Assembly: GCF_039538145.1 (NCBI RefSeq)
Contig: NZ_BAABBV010000001.1
Span: 1 to 64,000 of the forward strand
Length of the DNA stretch: 64,000 nucleotides
Source: Gryllotalpicola daejeonensis
GTDB taxonomy: Bacteria > Actinomycetota > Actinomycetes > Actinomycetales > Microbacteriaceae
Direction of reading: 5' to 3'
Both the position numbers and the translations under genes were made by a program. This document shows positions 18,349-26,501 of this stretch, piece by piece; the first letter of the stretch is position 1, and the number at the start of each line of letters is the position of its first letter. A model generated the notes under the pieces. The model was not told where the DNA came from, made no database searches, and saw nothing but the letters and a program-made list of their open reading frames with translations.

Positions 18349-19362
18349 TCAGGCGGAGCCTGCGCTGGTGGGCTGTGCGGCAGTGGCGGCAGTGGCGTAG
18401 GCGGCGCTGAGCTCGTCGATCGCCCGGCGCTGCCAGAGGCGCGCGCCGTCGGTGGCAGCGGTCAGCGCCGAGCCGCCGTGCAGCTGCCGGGCCCCGCGGA
18501 TCAGCTCGACGGGTGCGCCGAGCCGCTGCAACTCGCGCGCAAACTCTTCGGCGGTGTCGCGCAGCGGGTCGTACTCGGCGGTCATCACGAGCGTGCGCGG
18601 GTAGCCGGAGATCGGGGCTTCGCGTCGGCGCGCGTAGTCAAGCGCGGAGGCGTATTCGTCGGCCGCACCCTCGGGCAGGATGAGTGCGGTGAGCTGGTCG
18701 ATGTCGTCGAGGCCGAAGCCGCGTCCGTAGAGCTCGAAGGATTCGCCGAAGTCGCGCACGGTCGCGGGCGGCACCTCGAGCAACTGGTGGGCGAGGGGCG
18801 CGCCGTCGTCTGCACACCATTTCAGCACGGCCGTCGCCACGACCCCCGCACCCGCCGAGTTTCCGCCGACACCGAGCCGGGCTGCGTCGACGTCCGCGAG
18901 CTCGGGCGTCGCGGTGAGTGCGGCGAGCAGGTCGATGAGCTGGTCGCGCGCGACGGGGTATGGGTGCTCTGGGGCGAGCGCGTACTGCAGGGAGAGGACC
19001 TGGATGCCCGCGCCGCGGGCCCGAGCGGCGAGAATCCGATCGTTCTGCAGCTCGCGGGGCGACCCCTTGATGAAGCCGCCGCCGTGCAGGAAGACCTGGG
19101 TGGGGCGCGGGCTCGAGATGCCCTCAGGGGCGTAGCGGCGCAGGCGAAGCATCCGGCCCCCTGCGTCGATCTCGACCTCGTCGATCACGACGTCCTCGGG
19201 AGCCGGCGCCGTGAACTCCCGCGCGAGCGCATTCGCGAGCTGGGTCGATGCCGCGCGCATCGCGGTGAGATCGCTCGAGAAGAGCCCGGGAAGCCTCGCC
19301 GAGGTCTCATTGATGCGGGCGACCCAGGCGAGTGCGCCGGGTTCCAGATCCACCTCAGACAT
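18349..19362 (-). CDS. alpha/beta hydrolase, HSL-type esterase
   Basis: 337 aa, start MSEVDLEPGALAWV at 19362, overlapping the upstream esterase gene by 8 nt. Oxyanion motif HGGG at 93-96 and nucleophile elbow GNSAG at 167-171 identify the hormone-sensitive-lipase family; the Asp is in ...VMTAEYDPLRDTAEEF and the His probably in ARQLHGGS. Soluble, no signal peptide. Second gene of the esterase-esterase-MFS operon. Confidence 0.87.
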   Translation of the reverse strand: MSEVDLEPGALAWVARINETSARLPGLFSSDLTAMRAASTQLANALAREFTAPAPEDVVIDEVEIDAGGRMLRLRRYAPEGISSPRPTQVFLHGGGFIKGSPRELQNDRILAARARGAGIQVLSLQYALAPEHPYPVARDQLIDLLAALTATPELADVDAARLGVGGNSAGAGVVATAVLKWCADDGAPLAHQLLEVPPATVRDFGESFELYGRGFGLDDIDQLTALILPEGAADEYASALDYARRREAPISGYPRTLVMTAEYDPLRDTAEEFARELQRLGAPVELIRGARQLHGGSALTAATDGARLWQRRAIDELSAAYATAATAAQPTSAGSA

Positions 19363-20374
19363 CGGCGAGGACCGGGTAGGTGACCGGAGCCGTGGCGAGC
19401 GCGCGGATCGCGCCGACGACGGTCGCGTCGATGTGGTCGGCGGCCGGAACGTGGCCGACGAGTCCGCCCGAGGTATGGGTCTGGCCGATGTATCGGATGC
19501 AGGTGGCCGGAACACCGGCCTTGGTCAGCGCGCGGTAGTACGCCTCGCCATCGCCGCGCAGCGGGTCGAGCTCTGCGGTCATGATGAGCGCCTCGGGCAG
19601 GCCCACGTGTGATGCCGCGCGCAACGGAGAGGCGAGCGGGTCCTTGCGTGCCGCCTTGTTGCCCTTGCCGAGGTACTGGTCGATGAGCATGCCGCCGAGG
19701 CGGCGCAGGATCGCGTCGGGGACGCCGGTCTTGAGGCCCTTGGTGTCGGCGTGCTTCATGGTCAGGTCCACCGACGGCGCCTCGAGCACCTGCAGGCGGA
19801 TCGGATGGTTGTTGCGCTCGCGGTTCATCAGGGTCACGGCCGCCGCGAGGTTGCCACCCGACGACGCACCGCCGATCGCGAGCTTGGCCGGGTCGCCACC
19901 GAGCTCGGTCGCGTGCTGCACCGCCCACTCGAAGATCGCCCAGCACTGATCGGGCTGGGTGGGGAACTGGTTCTCGGGGGCCAGCGAGTACTCGCCGGCG
20001 ATGATGATCGCGCCGGCGGCCGCGGCACGGCGGCGCTCGGTGGCGTCCCAGCCGATATCGTCGATGCCCGCGATCGTCCAGCCGCCGCCGAAGAAGTACA
20101 CGAAGACGGGAAGGCCTGCACCGGCATCCGCCCGCTCACTTGTCGGCCAGTACACGCGCAGGCGTGCGTCGGGATGGCCGGGCACCGCGACGGTGTGGTC
20201 TTCGGTCGCGACGTCGACGATCGGGATGCCGAGCTCGGCGACCGAGAGCCGGCTCTGCTCCTGCTGGCGCAGGCGGCGCGCGACCGGATCCTTCGGCTGC
20301 GGGGTGTTGAACTTCGCGAGCTTCGCGGTGGCGGCCGTGATGAACGGGTCCATGAGCGGATTGATGCGCGGCAT
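19355..20374 (-). CDS. alpha/beta hydrolase, HSL-type esterase with altered oxyanion motif
   Basis: 339 aa, first gene of the operon, ATG at 20374 with AAAGGAG upstream. The nucleophile elbow is GASSGG (168-173), Asp in TAELDPLRGDGEAYY, His in YIGQTHTSGG. The usual HGGGW reads FFGGGW (94-99), with Phe replacing His. It is related to but clearly distinct from the neighbouring esterase, so the two probably act on different esters of one substrate. Induction is presumably controlled from the palindrome at 20425-20450. Confidence 0.87.
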   Translation of the reverse strand: MPRINPLMDPFITAATAKLAKFNTPQPKDPVARRLRQQEQSRLSVAELGIPIVDVATEDHTVAVPGHPDARLRVYWPTSERADAGAGLPVFVYFFGGGWTIAGIDDIGWDATERRRAAAAGAIIIAGEYSLAPENQFPTQPDQCWAIFEWAVQHATELGGDPAKLAIGGASSGGNLAAAVTLMNRERNNHPIRLQVLEAPSVDLTMKHADTKGLKTGVPDAILRRLGGMLIDQYLGKGNKAARKDPLASPLRAASHVGLPEALIMTAELDPLRGDGEAYYRALTKAGVPATCIRYIGQTHTSGGLVGHVPAADHIDATVVGAIRALATAPVTYPVLADV

Positions 20375-20424
20375 GCGGACTCTCCTTTGAGCCGGTCGGT
20401 GCGTGGTCGCGTGAGTTGGCGTGC

Positions 20425-20450
20425 GCGCTATCGAAGTACTTCGATAGCGC
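20425..20450. promoter_or_regulatory. LacI-type operator, perfect 26-bp palindrome
   Basis: The half-site GCGCTATCGAAGT is followed directly by its exact reverse complement. It lies 50 nt upstream of the esterase start and 42 nt upstream of lacI, in the divergent intergenic region. Even-length palindromes with a central base-pair step are typical LacI-family operators. Confidence 0.85.
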
Positions 20451-20491
20451 CGAAGCCGAGTGTACGCTCAGATTCAGCGAAAGGGGCAACG

Positions 20492-21556
20492 GTGCCAGAC
20501 AGAGCGGCGCGCGCCACGATCTACACGATCGCCGAGCGCACGGGGGTGAGCATCTCGACGGTCAGCCTCGCGATCAACCACCCGCATCGTGTGAGCGACG
20601 CCACGCGCAAGAAGATCGTCGAGGCTGCGCGCGAGCTCGGCTATCGTCCGGACGGCGCCTGGCGTGCGCGCACGGGCGCGCGACCGGTCGGCATCGCCGT
20701 GGCGGCACCGTTCACCAGCTATGCCAGCTATTCGCGACGACTCACCGGCGTGCTCGACAGGCTGCGCGACACCGGCATCGACGTGATGGTCTACGACCTG
20801 GAATCAACCGCGGTAGCGGAGGCGCCGCTGCTCGACACACTGCCGATCCGCGCCGGGGTCGACGGGATCATCGTGATGGGCGCGCCGCTGTCGCGCGAGG
20901 GCGGCGCCAAGCTCGCCGACTGGGGGCCGCCCGTCGTGCTGCTCGACGCGAGTGACGGGCAGACGCCGTCGGTGCAGATCGACGACCGTGAGGGTGGCCG
21001 GCTCGTGGCCGAGCACCTCATCGGGCTCGGTCACGAGCGCATCGCCTTCGTGCATGATGCGCAGCGCTCGCTGGACTACGTCTCGGCCGGCATGGAACGC
21101 GCCGGCGGGCTGCTGGCGGCGTTCGAGAAGGCCGGGCTGAGCTCGGGCGTCGTGCCCGTTGAAGCGCCAGGGGCGACGGATGCCTCGGCCGATGCCGCCC
21201 TGGCAGAGGCTGTGCGCTCGAGCGGCGCCACCGCGGTGTTCGCCAGCCACGACGACCTCGCGTCGCGAACGCGCATCGCCCTCGCCGCCGCGGGTGTGCG
21301 GGTGCCGGAGGACCTCTCGCTCGCGGGCTACGACGATGGGCCGCTCGCCGCCGGGCTCGGGCTCACGACCGTGCGCCAGCCGTTCGAGCAGTCGGGCGCT
21401 GCCGCCGCCGAGATGCTGCTCGGCCTGATGTCGGGGGAGCCCGTCGCGTCGACGCAGGTGACGCTCGGGGTTGAGTTGGTCGTGCGGCAGTCGACGGAGG
21501 CGCCAGGCGCGGCATCGGCTGAGGTCGGCGGAGAATCGGGCGCGGCGGTCGCATAG
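20492..21556 (+). CDS. LacI family transcriptional regulator
   Basis: 354 aa, GTG start with GAAAGGGG upstream. The HTH is IYTIAERTGVSISTVSLAIN (10-29) with hinge helix KKIVEAARELGYRPD. A periplasmic-binding-like effector domain covers 65-335, with GIIVMGAP, ASHDDLASRTRIALAAAG and PEDLSLAGYDDG as usual. Divergent from the esterase-transporter operon, with the 26-bp palindrome between, so it is the probable local repressor and autoregulator. Confidence 0.92.
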   Translation: MPDRAARATIYTIAERTGVSISTVSLAINHPHRVSDATRKKIVEAARELGYRPDGAWRARTGARPVGIAVAAPFTSYASYSRRLTGVLDRLRDTGIDVMVYDLESTAVAEAPLLDTLPIRAGVDGIIVMGAPLSREGGAKLADWGPPVVLLDASDGQTPSVQIDDREGGRLVAEHLIGLGHERIAFVHDAQRSLDYVSAGMERAGGLLAAFEKAGLSSGVVPVEAPGATDASADAALAEAVRSSGATAVFASHDDLASRTRIALAAAGVRVPEDLSLAGYDDGPLAAGLGLTTVRQPFEQSGAAAAEMLLGLMSGEPVASTQVTLGVELVVRQSTEAPGAASAEVGGESGAAVA

Positions 21557-21559
21557 CCG

Positions 21560-22174
21560 TCAGAAGTCGATGCGCATGACGACGCGGCGGTCGGTCGGCC
21601 GGCTGACCTCGGTGAAGCCCGCTGCCTCGAACGCACTTCGGGCGCCGACGAAGAGCTCGCCCCATGCGAGGCGCTCGCCGGGTGCCACGACGAGCGGATA
21701 ACCCTCGATCGCCCTCGCGCCGCGTTCCCGTGCATAGGCAGCGGCTGCGTGGGCGAGTTCCGCCATCAGGCCGCGGCCGCGGAAACCGATTCTGGTGACG
21801 AAGCATGTAATGGCCCAGACATCCTGATCGTCTTTGTCTTCATCGCGACCCAGCCACGGGATGCGCTGCGCCCGCATGCGCACGTAGTTCGCGCGCGGCT
21901 CGACCGCCACCCACCCCGCGGGCTGGTCTTCGAGATAGGCGACCAGCCCGGTCGTCGCGGTCGCATTCGGCTCGTCGCAGTGCGTGAGCTCGCGCTGGAA
22001 CTGCTCGAGCTGCTGCCAGGACGCGGCTTTGAAGTCTTTCGACGGAATCTTGAACCACTGGCACTGGCACGTGTGCGGCCAGCCACGTGCGCCGAAGATC
22101 GCCTGGATGTCGGACCAGCTCGCCTCGTTCGCAGGCACGATGCGCAGCTGCGCGTCGCTCAGCGTCTCTGCCAT
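21560..22174 (-). CDS. GNAT family N-acetyltransferase
   Basis: 204 aa, ATG at 22174. The acetyl-CoA loop is in CFVTRIGFRGRGLMAELAHAA (residues about 118-138); the preceding GWVAVEPRANYVRM and the C-terminal AFEAAGFTEVSRPTDRRVVMR fit GNAT folds. CQCQW near residue 38 occurs in a subgroup of uncharacterised actinobacterial acetyltransferases. Tail-to-tail with lacI, 3 nt apart. Substrate unknown. Confidence 0.85.
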   Translation of the reverse strand: MAETLSDAQLRIVPANEASWSDIQAIFGARGWPHTCQCQWFKIPSKDFKAASWQQLEQFQRELTHCDEPNATATTGLVAYLEDQPAGWVAVEPRANYVRMRAQRIPWLGRDEDKDDQDVWAITCFVTRIGFRGRGLMAELAHAAAAYARERGARAIEGYPLVVAPGERLAWGELFVGARSAFEAAGFTEVSRPTDRRVVMRIDF

Positions 22175-22300
22175 GTCGACACCGTAGGCCCGGCGACCGA
22201 CATTGGGGATTTGACGCCTGGCCGGCGCACCTCGATTCGTCTGAGCCCCGGGCCGCACGTTATGATGGTCAAGTTGTCCGCGCCTCGGCGCAGTCGACAA

Positions 22301-22377
22301 CGGGCTGTGGCGCAGCTTGGTAGCGCACCTGACTGGGGGTCAGGGGGTCGCAAGTTCAAATCTTGTCAGCCCGACCA
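22301..22377 (+). tRNA. tRNA-Pro(GGG)
   Basis: 77 nt with encoded CCA. Acceptor CGGGCTG pairs with CAGCCCG; anticodon stem CCTGA/TCAGG encloses CTGGGGG, anticodon GGG; T arm is around GTTCAAATC. The 3' half lies beside the integrase gene and is the likely integration site of the element. Confidence 0.96.
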
Positions 22378-22379
22378 AA

Positions 22380-22410
22380 GAGGCCCGGAATCATGCGGAT
22401 TCCGGGCCTC
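22380..22410 (+). terminator. terminator after tRNA-Pro
   Basis: GAGGCCCGGAATC pairs with GATTCCGGGCCTC around a 5-nt loop (13-bp stem), followed by ATCTT. Confidence 0.8.
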
Positions 22411-22469
22411 ATCTTATGTCCGAGATTCCGCAAACTCGGCATAAACCCGGCAGGATCATTCGGAAGTTC

Positions 22470-23909
22470 TCACTCGTCACCGGTAGAAGTGAGTTCGGGT
22501 AGCGCGGGCAGCAACGCCTCCATCGCATCGAGGATCGACTCGTCGGCGGTGGGCATCTCGGCGGGCGTGTAGTGGTGGATGCTTCCGAGGCCATCGTGCG
22601 CAAGCAGCCCGGCGGCCTTCTCGATACTCGTGCTACGGGCGACGTGGGTAGCTGCTGTTGAACGTGTCGCGTGCAGGTGGAACTGCGACTTGCCGTTCGT
22701 TCGCAGTTGCACCCCGTCGTTGCCGACGTTGGCGAGCAGTTGCGACCTCGTTTCCAGCCCGCGGCGCACGTTCCCTTCTTGATCGGGCTGGCCCGTCTTC
22801 GTCCCGAACACGAGCCAGTCGTCGGGCTTGTCGGCGATCGTCTCGAGCTGGGCAGTTAGGAGTTCGGCCGTCGCTTGCGGAAGGATGACGACCTTCTCGC
22901 GTCCTGTCTTGGTGGAGTCCTGGCGGAAAAGCTTCCTCGTGGATTCGTTGACAGCGATCGTCCCGTTGATCCAGATCAGCATGCGGCCTTCGTCGTCGAA
23001 GAGGATGTCGCGCTTGCGGATGGCCAGCGCTTCGTTGACGCGCGTGGCGGTCGCGATCAGGACGTCGAAGAGGGCTCGGAACTTCGGCGTCGGCTTCGGT
23101 CCGGCCTTGCCGATGCGTTCGACGTCGTATCTGCGGAGATCGAGGCGAACCTGCTGAACCTGGTCGACGTCCATCCAGACAACGCCCCCCTGAATCTCCT
23201 CTTTGGACCTGCGCAGCGGCGGCTCCTGAGCGACGGTGGGGTTGTTGCCCGGGGAGACAGCGTCGAGGCGGATCGCGAGGAAGAAAGCATCCTTGAGGAC
23301 GATCTGACATTCTTTGCGATCGTGCTCGCGTTCCTCGTCACGCAGCGCCGTCAGAAAGGTGTCGATGGATGACGCCCTTGTCTCCACGAGCTCAAGCTTC
23401 CCGATCCGTTCCCGGATGAGGGCGACGGCCTCGCGCTTGATGCGCTTCGTCGCTTCCTTCCATCTCTTTGCGTTGTGCGGATCGTCGATGACACGTTCCT
23501 CGTAGACACGCATGAGGTCGGCAATCGTGCTCTCGGGGGTGAGGGCCGTCGAACCGTCTCGGCGTCCGGGTTGGCGGCGGAGGAAGCCGGATTTCGCGAG
23601 CTTCGCGCGGAGCGCCACCTCGGCAGCCGATTCGCTACCTTCGCCCCAGGCGGTGACCTTGAACGGCTTTCCGCCAAGCTCTGGCGTCACGCGGGTCTCC
23701 GCCTCGAACGTCTTCGTCACCTTGCGGTTCTTGCGCAGCGCCGCGGACGCGATCTTCACCACAGCCTCGGGGTGCTCCCGCAACCACCCGAGTACCTGCA
23801 CCGGTGCCTCGATCCCTTTGAGCAGATCGACGTCGGGTGGGACGGCAAGCTTGACGAGCGTCGTATTGATCTTGCCGAACGTGCCGGGAGCGTTCTTCGG
23901 GCGCGCCAT
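22470..23909 (-). CDS. int: tyrosine integrase of the element
   Basis: 479 aa. Catalytic Arg in ATATRVNEALAIRKRD (about 290-305), Lys probably in DSTKTGREKVVI, H413-AT-R416, H438 in LLAHDGLG and Tyr447 in HHYTP. An N-terminal arm and SAM-like core-binding domain precede. Its 3' end lies 60 nt from the tRNA terminator, the standard layout for a tRNA-targeting integrase. The preceding excisionase is on the same strand 70 nt upstream. Confidence 0.93.
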   Translation of the reverse strand: MARPKNAPGTFGKINTTLVKLAVPPDVDLLKGIEAPVQVLGWLREHPEAVVKIASAALRKNRKVTKTFEAETRVTPELGGKPFKVTAWGEGSESAAEVALRAKLAKSGFLRRQPGRRDGSTALTPESTIADLMRVYEERVIDDPHNAKRWKEATKRIKREAVALIRERIGKLELVETRASSIDTFLTALRDEEREHDRKECQIVLKDAFFLAIRLDAVSPGNNPTVAQEPPLRRSKEEIQGGVVWMDVDQVQQVRLDLRRYDVERIGKAGPKPTPKFRALFDVLIATATRVNEALAIRKRDILFDDEGRMLIWINGTIAVNESTRKLFRQDSTKTGREKVVILPQATAELLTAQLETIADKPDDWLVFGTKTGQPDQEGNVRRGLETRSQLLANVGNDGVQLRTNGKSQFHLHATRSTAATHVARSTSIEKAAGLLAHDGLGSIHHYTPAEMPTADESILDAMEALLPALPELTSTGDE

Positions 23910-23978
23910 CGGGCTCCATCTCGAGTTTTGAATGCGGCAGGTTTCCGCCGACCCCGAGATTGTATCTTGAGGTGATTG

Positions 23979-24419
23979 TCAGGCCGCAGGAGCCCACCGC
24001 TTATCCGATGCCGCTCCGAACCGCTCCTCAGATTGCACGACCAACCAGGCGAGAACGTCACTTTCGAGGTATCGGACATGTCGACCGAGGCGGAGGAAGC
24101 GAGGTCCGCCACCGTGGCAGTTCAAGTGGTACAGCGCGTGCTTGCTCGTGTGGGTCAACGCTGCGACTTCTTCGACGGTCAGGTAACGCCGCTCGGCCGT
24201 TGACGCGGCTCGAGGCGCCGTGTAGCCGCGGATTTCGACCTCGTGAGCATCGGCCCATGAGTCGATGTCTGCCTGCGTATACAGGCAGTCACGAAGCGGC
24301 CGCAGGTACCTGGGGCCTGAGTCCTTGGTGTTCCAGTCGTAAATGGTCTTGACCGGCACGCGGAGGTGGGCCGCAAGCTCGGCCACGGAGAGGAAGGTGG
24401 GAAGGGAATCGCTGTTCAC
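23979..24419 (-). CDS. double MerR/Xis-type helix-turn-helix protein, probable excisionase
   Basis: 146 aa, GTG start with GAGGAG. It has two consecutive HTH_17-like units: LSVAELAAHLRVPVKTIYDW (residues 10-29) and LTVEEVAALTHTSKHALYHL (about 80-99), the second followed by the wing FLRLGRHVRYLESDVLAWL. Single units of this kind are usual in Xis proteins; a tandem pair may bind two att-arm sites at once. A strong element-type promoter (AACCCAGCC-N16-CATAGG) lies just upstream. Confidence 0.8.
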   Translation of the reverse strand: MNSDSLPTFLSVAELAAHLRVPVKTIYDWNTKDSGPRYLRPLRDCLYTQADIDSWADAHEVEIRGYTAPRAASTAERRYLTVEEVAALTHTSKHALYHLNCHGGGPRFLRLGRHVRYLESDVLAWLVVQSEERFGAASDKRWAPAA

Positions 24420-24425
24420 CTCCTC

Positions 24426-24456
24426 CCTATGCGGGCTCCCAAGCCGGGGCTGGGTT
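24426..24456 (-). promoter_or_regulatory. element-type promoter of the excisionase gene
   Basis: On the minus strand AACCCAGCC (24448-24456) is followed by 16 nt and CATAGG (24426-24431); the GTG start is 6 nt further. This matches the layout at 42270, 47363, 47515, 52009 and 56471. Confidence 0.6.
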
Positions 24457-24542
24457 GAACAGCCTCCGCTGCAAATCCCTCACCATGTATATGCGCGCTT
24501 GCTGATGCCGGCTGTGCCGGACCGACGTGACAGGCTGGCCAA

Positions 24543-24965
24543 ATGACCCGCGCCGACTCCGACGAGCACTACGTCCTCGACCTCTGCGATCTCGTCCTCG
24601 GCACCCCCTGCTCGCGCCAGCATCGCTTCGACTGGCTCGTCGGCGACCCGGGCCGGAACGGTTCGTGCCGCCGGCTTCCGGTGGACGCCTACTGGCCTGA
24701 GCTCGGCCTGGTCGTGGAGTACCGCGAGAAGCAGCACAACGAGGCTGTGGCGTTCTTTGACAAGCCCGAGCGGATGACTGTGTCAGGTGTCCATCGAGGC
24801 GCGCAACGCCGGCTCTACGACCGGCGTCGAGAGCAGCTGATCCCTCAGCATGGCCTGCGCCTCGTGATCATCACACCGACTCAGCTCGATGCGAGGCCGA
24901 ACGGCCGGCTGCGGCGGAGCCGCGATCACGACCTGGAAGCGATCCGCGCGATCCTCGGCTCCTGA
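24543..24965 (+). CDS. putative restriction-endonuclease-fold protein
   Basis: 140 aa. LPVDAYWPELGLVVEYREKQH (residues about 45-65) reads like the D...E-x-x core of small PD-(D/E)XK nucleases related to the DUF559/very-short-patch group, where Asp and Glu bind metal; the Lys is replaced by a less usual pattern. RRLYDRRREQLIPQHGLRLVII follows as the next strand and helix. The ATG follows CAGGCT by 6 nt, suggesting a leaderless transcript. Activity is uncertain. Confidence 0.55.
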   Translation: MTRADSDEHYVLDLCDLVLGTPCSRQHRFDWLVGDPGRNGSCRRLPVDAYWPELGLVVEYREKQHNEAVAFFDKPERMTVSGVHRGAQRRLYDRRREQLIPQHGLRLVIITPTQLDARPNGRLRRSRDHDLEAIRAILGS

Positions 24966-24994
24966 CGTCGCGCAGCGCCCACGAGCCGTCCGCG

Positions 24995-25000
24995 CATAGT
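24995..25000 (+). promoter_or_regulatory. CATAGT box, leaderless start of 25007 gene
   Basis: CCGCGCATAGT ends exactly 6 nt before the GTG. The same spacing occurs at 25753, 32339 and (minus strand) 32250. Confidence 0.6.
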
Positions 25001-25006
25001 CACCGC

Positions 25007-25561
25007 GTGACGAAGCTGATCCTCGACGGCGAGCTACGCGAAGACCCGCAGTTCGACGCGCGCGGCCAGCTCTTCCGGTTTGAGCTGCGCGACCTTCGCC
25101 ACGGTCGAGTTCACTACGGGACCACGGAATCCGATCTCATCGCTACCGTCATCGCCGGATATCCGGCCACCCCGCGCCCCACGATCGCGGATCTGGCCGC
25201 CCAGTTCGCTGCTCGTCGCGACTTCGCTATCGGTGCCGCGACGGCGTTGCAGCTGCGTGAGATCTCCCAGTACGAGGAAGAGCACGGTGCTGGCGCTCTC
25301 GACCTGCTTCCCGGCAACATCGCCCGCGTCTTGCGCGCCGACAAGCGCAGATGGTCTGGCATCCGTGCGTGGCCGGGCCCGGTCCCGCTATACGTCGCTG
25401 AGAGCAGCGTGCTGTTCTCCCGCCAGCCTCGCCTGCCGCGCGGCCGGGTCGAGATCATCCGTGACCTCGATGAGCTGAGCATGCTGCAATCCATCGCCGC
25501 GATCAACGATCTGCACCTCTTGGATCGCTCCGCCGACGCTGACCGGGACGGGCCCTGGTGA
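25007..25561 (+). CDS. unknown element protein
   Basis: 184 aa, GTG start directly downstream of a CATAGT box. Soluble, alpha/beta, no recognisable motif. The N-terminal part FRFELRDLRHGRVHYGTTES resembles a small beta domain, the middle is helical. Its TGA overlaps the GTG of the next small gene. I do not recognise it. Confidence 0.7.
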   Translation: MTKLILDGELREDPQFDARGQLFRFELRDLRHGRVHYGTTESDLIATVIAGYPATPRPTIADLAAQFAARRDFAIGAATALQLREISQYEEEHGAGALDLLPGNIARVLRADKRRWSGIRAWPGPVPLYVAESSVLFSRQPRLPRGRVEIIRDLDELSMLQSIAAINDLHLLDRSADADRDGPW

Positions 25562-25719
25562 CCCGCCGCACCCACGCCGCGTGTCTCGCCGCCATCCTCC
25601 TCGACGCCGTCGCGCTCACGTGCGCGCAGCATCTTCCCGTGGACGCCGCGGCGCTCGTCGCGGTGCTCTCCGTCGCCGTCTTCGAGCTGCTGGCGGCCCT
25701 TGGGCGGAAGGTGCGTTGA
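25558..25719 (+). CDS. small membrane protein
   Basis: 53 aa, GTG overlapping the upstream stop as GTGA. Two hydrophobic stretches, ACLAAILLDAVALTCA (8-23) and AALVAVLSVAVFELLAAL (31-48), separated by QHLPVDA, predict a helical hairpin with Arg-rich ends. Likely cotranslated with the gene before; function unknown. Confidence 0.6.
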   Translation: MTRRTHAACLAAILLDAVALTCAQHLPVDAAALVAVLSVAVFELLAALGRKVR

Positions 25720-25752
25720 ACCCGTCGGAACCTCCGACATGTTCAATCCGCG

Positions 25753-25758
25753 CATAGT
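25753..25758 (+). promoter_or_regulatory. CATAGT box, leaderless start of 25765 gene
   Basis: CCGCGCATAGT followed by 6 nt and ATG. An AACC lies 24 nt before the box (GGAACCTCCG), near the position of the AACCCAGCC seen at other sites. Confidence 0.6.
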
Positions 25759-25764
25759 CATGGC

Positions 25765-26247
25765 ATGACCGACGACCGCTATCAGCTCACCGCTCGCATC
25801 GCTCAGATCGAACGCCTCCACCCGGGCATCTTCCTCGATCTGCGGACCATGGCGCGCGCCGAGATCGCGGCGGATTACGCCGCGACCGCTGCCGAGCACG
25901 ACCATCGGCTGATCGCGATCCGCGAGGACGATGACGGCGCGGCACACAGGTTCACTTATGCCGACGAGGTCGCCGCCTCGATCTTCCGCATCCACACGGC
26001 GGCGCACGGGATCGAGCTGCCGGATGCCGACATCCGTCGGCTGTGGGGCCGGGTCGCCGCGGACCTCGCGGCGGTCAGCCAGCAGCTCGATCCGGCGTGG
26101 GTCGCTGCTCGGGTCCAGGTGTGGATTGACGAGCGCGAAGCTCGGATCAACGAGACCGTGGCTGCGGTCCAGGAGGACCGCGGCATCCCGATCCCCGGCG
26201 ACGTCGTCGAGGATGCGCGCTGCCAGATCAGAGGGGTCGAGCACTGA
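25765..26247 (+). CDS. unknown helical element protein
   Basis: 160 aa, almost entirely helical and acidic, for example ARAEIAADYAATAAEHDHRL and RRLWGRVAADLAAVSQQ. No catalytic motif, no membrane segment. First gene of a three-gene unit (25765, 26265, 26498) behind a CATAGT box. Not recognised. Confidence 0.65.
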   Translation: MTDDRYQLTARIAQIERLHPGIFLDLRTMARAEIAADYAATAAEHDHRLIAIREDDDGAAHRFTYADEVAASIFRIHTAAHGIELPDADIRRLWGRVAADLAAVSQQLDPAWVAARVQVWIDEREARINETVAAVQEDRGIPIPGDVVEDARCQIRGVEH

Positions 26248-26264
26248 CGCGAGCGCCGGCTCCG

Positions 26265-26501
26265 GTGAATGACGTGATAGAGGAGCTGATCGAGATCCTC
26301 GACGAGGTCGAGGAACGGATCGAAGCACTGGCGGACAGGGTCGCCGCGGAGGCGCAGGTGGAGCCTGATTTCGGCCGACCGTTCGCGGCGACGGAGGCGG
26401 CGGTGCTCGGCCGGCGGATTCGGCGGCTGCGCATGGCCGCGCACGAGGTCGAGCACGCGGTGCAATCACTCGAAGACGCGAAGGAAGAAGACGACCTGTG
26501 A
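26265..26501 (+). CDS. small coiled-coil protein
   Basis: 78 aa, GTG start. Strong heptad pattern in the first 30 residues (EELIEILDEVEERIEALADR) and an Arg-rich helix in the second half (LGRRIRRLRMAAHEVEHA). Its TGA overlaps the next GTG. Probably forms a dimer or binds a neighbour's product; function unknown. Confidence 0.6.
   Translation: MNDVIEELIEILDEVEERIEALADRVAAEAQVEPDFGRPFAATEAAVLGRRIRRLRMAAHEVEHAVQSLEDAKEEDDL

Noticed and set aside
21725..21740. GCATAGG inside the GNAT gene
   Set aside because: Within coding sequence, no upstream CCCAGCC-like box and no start codon in range; counted as chance.
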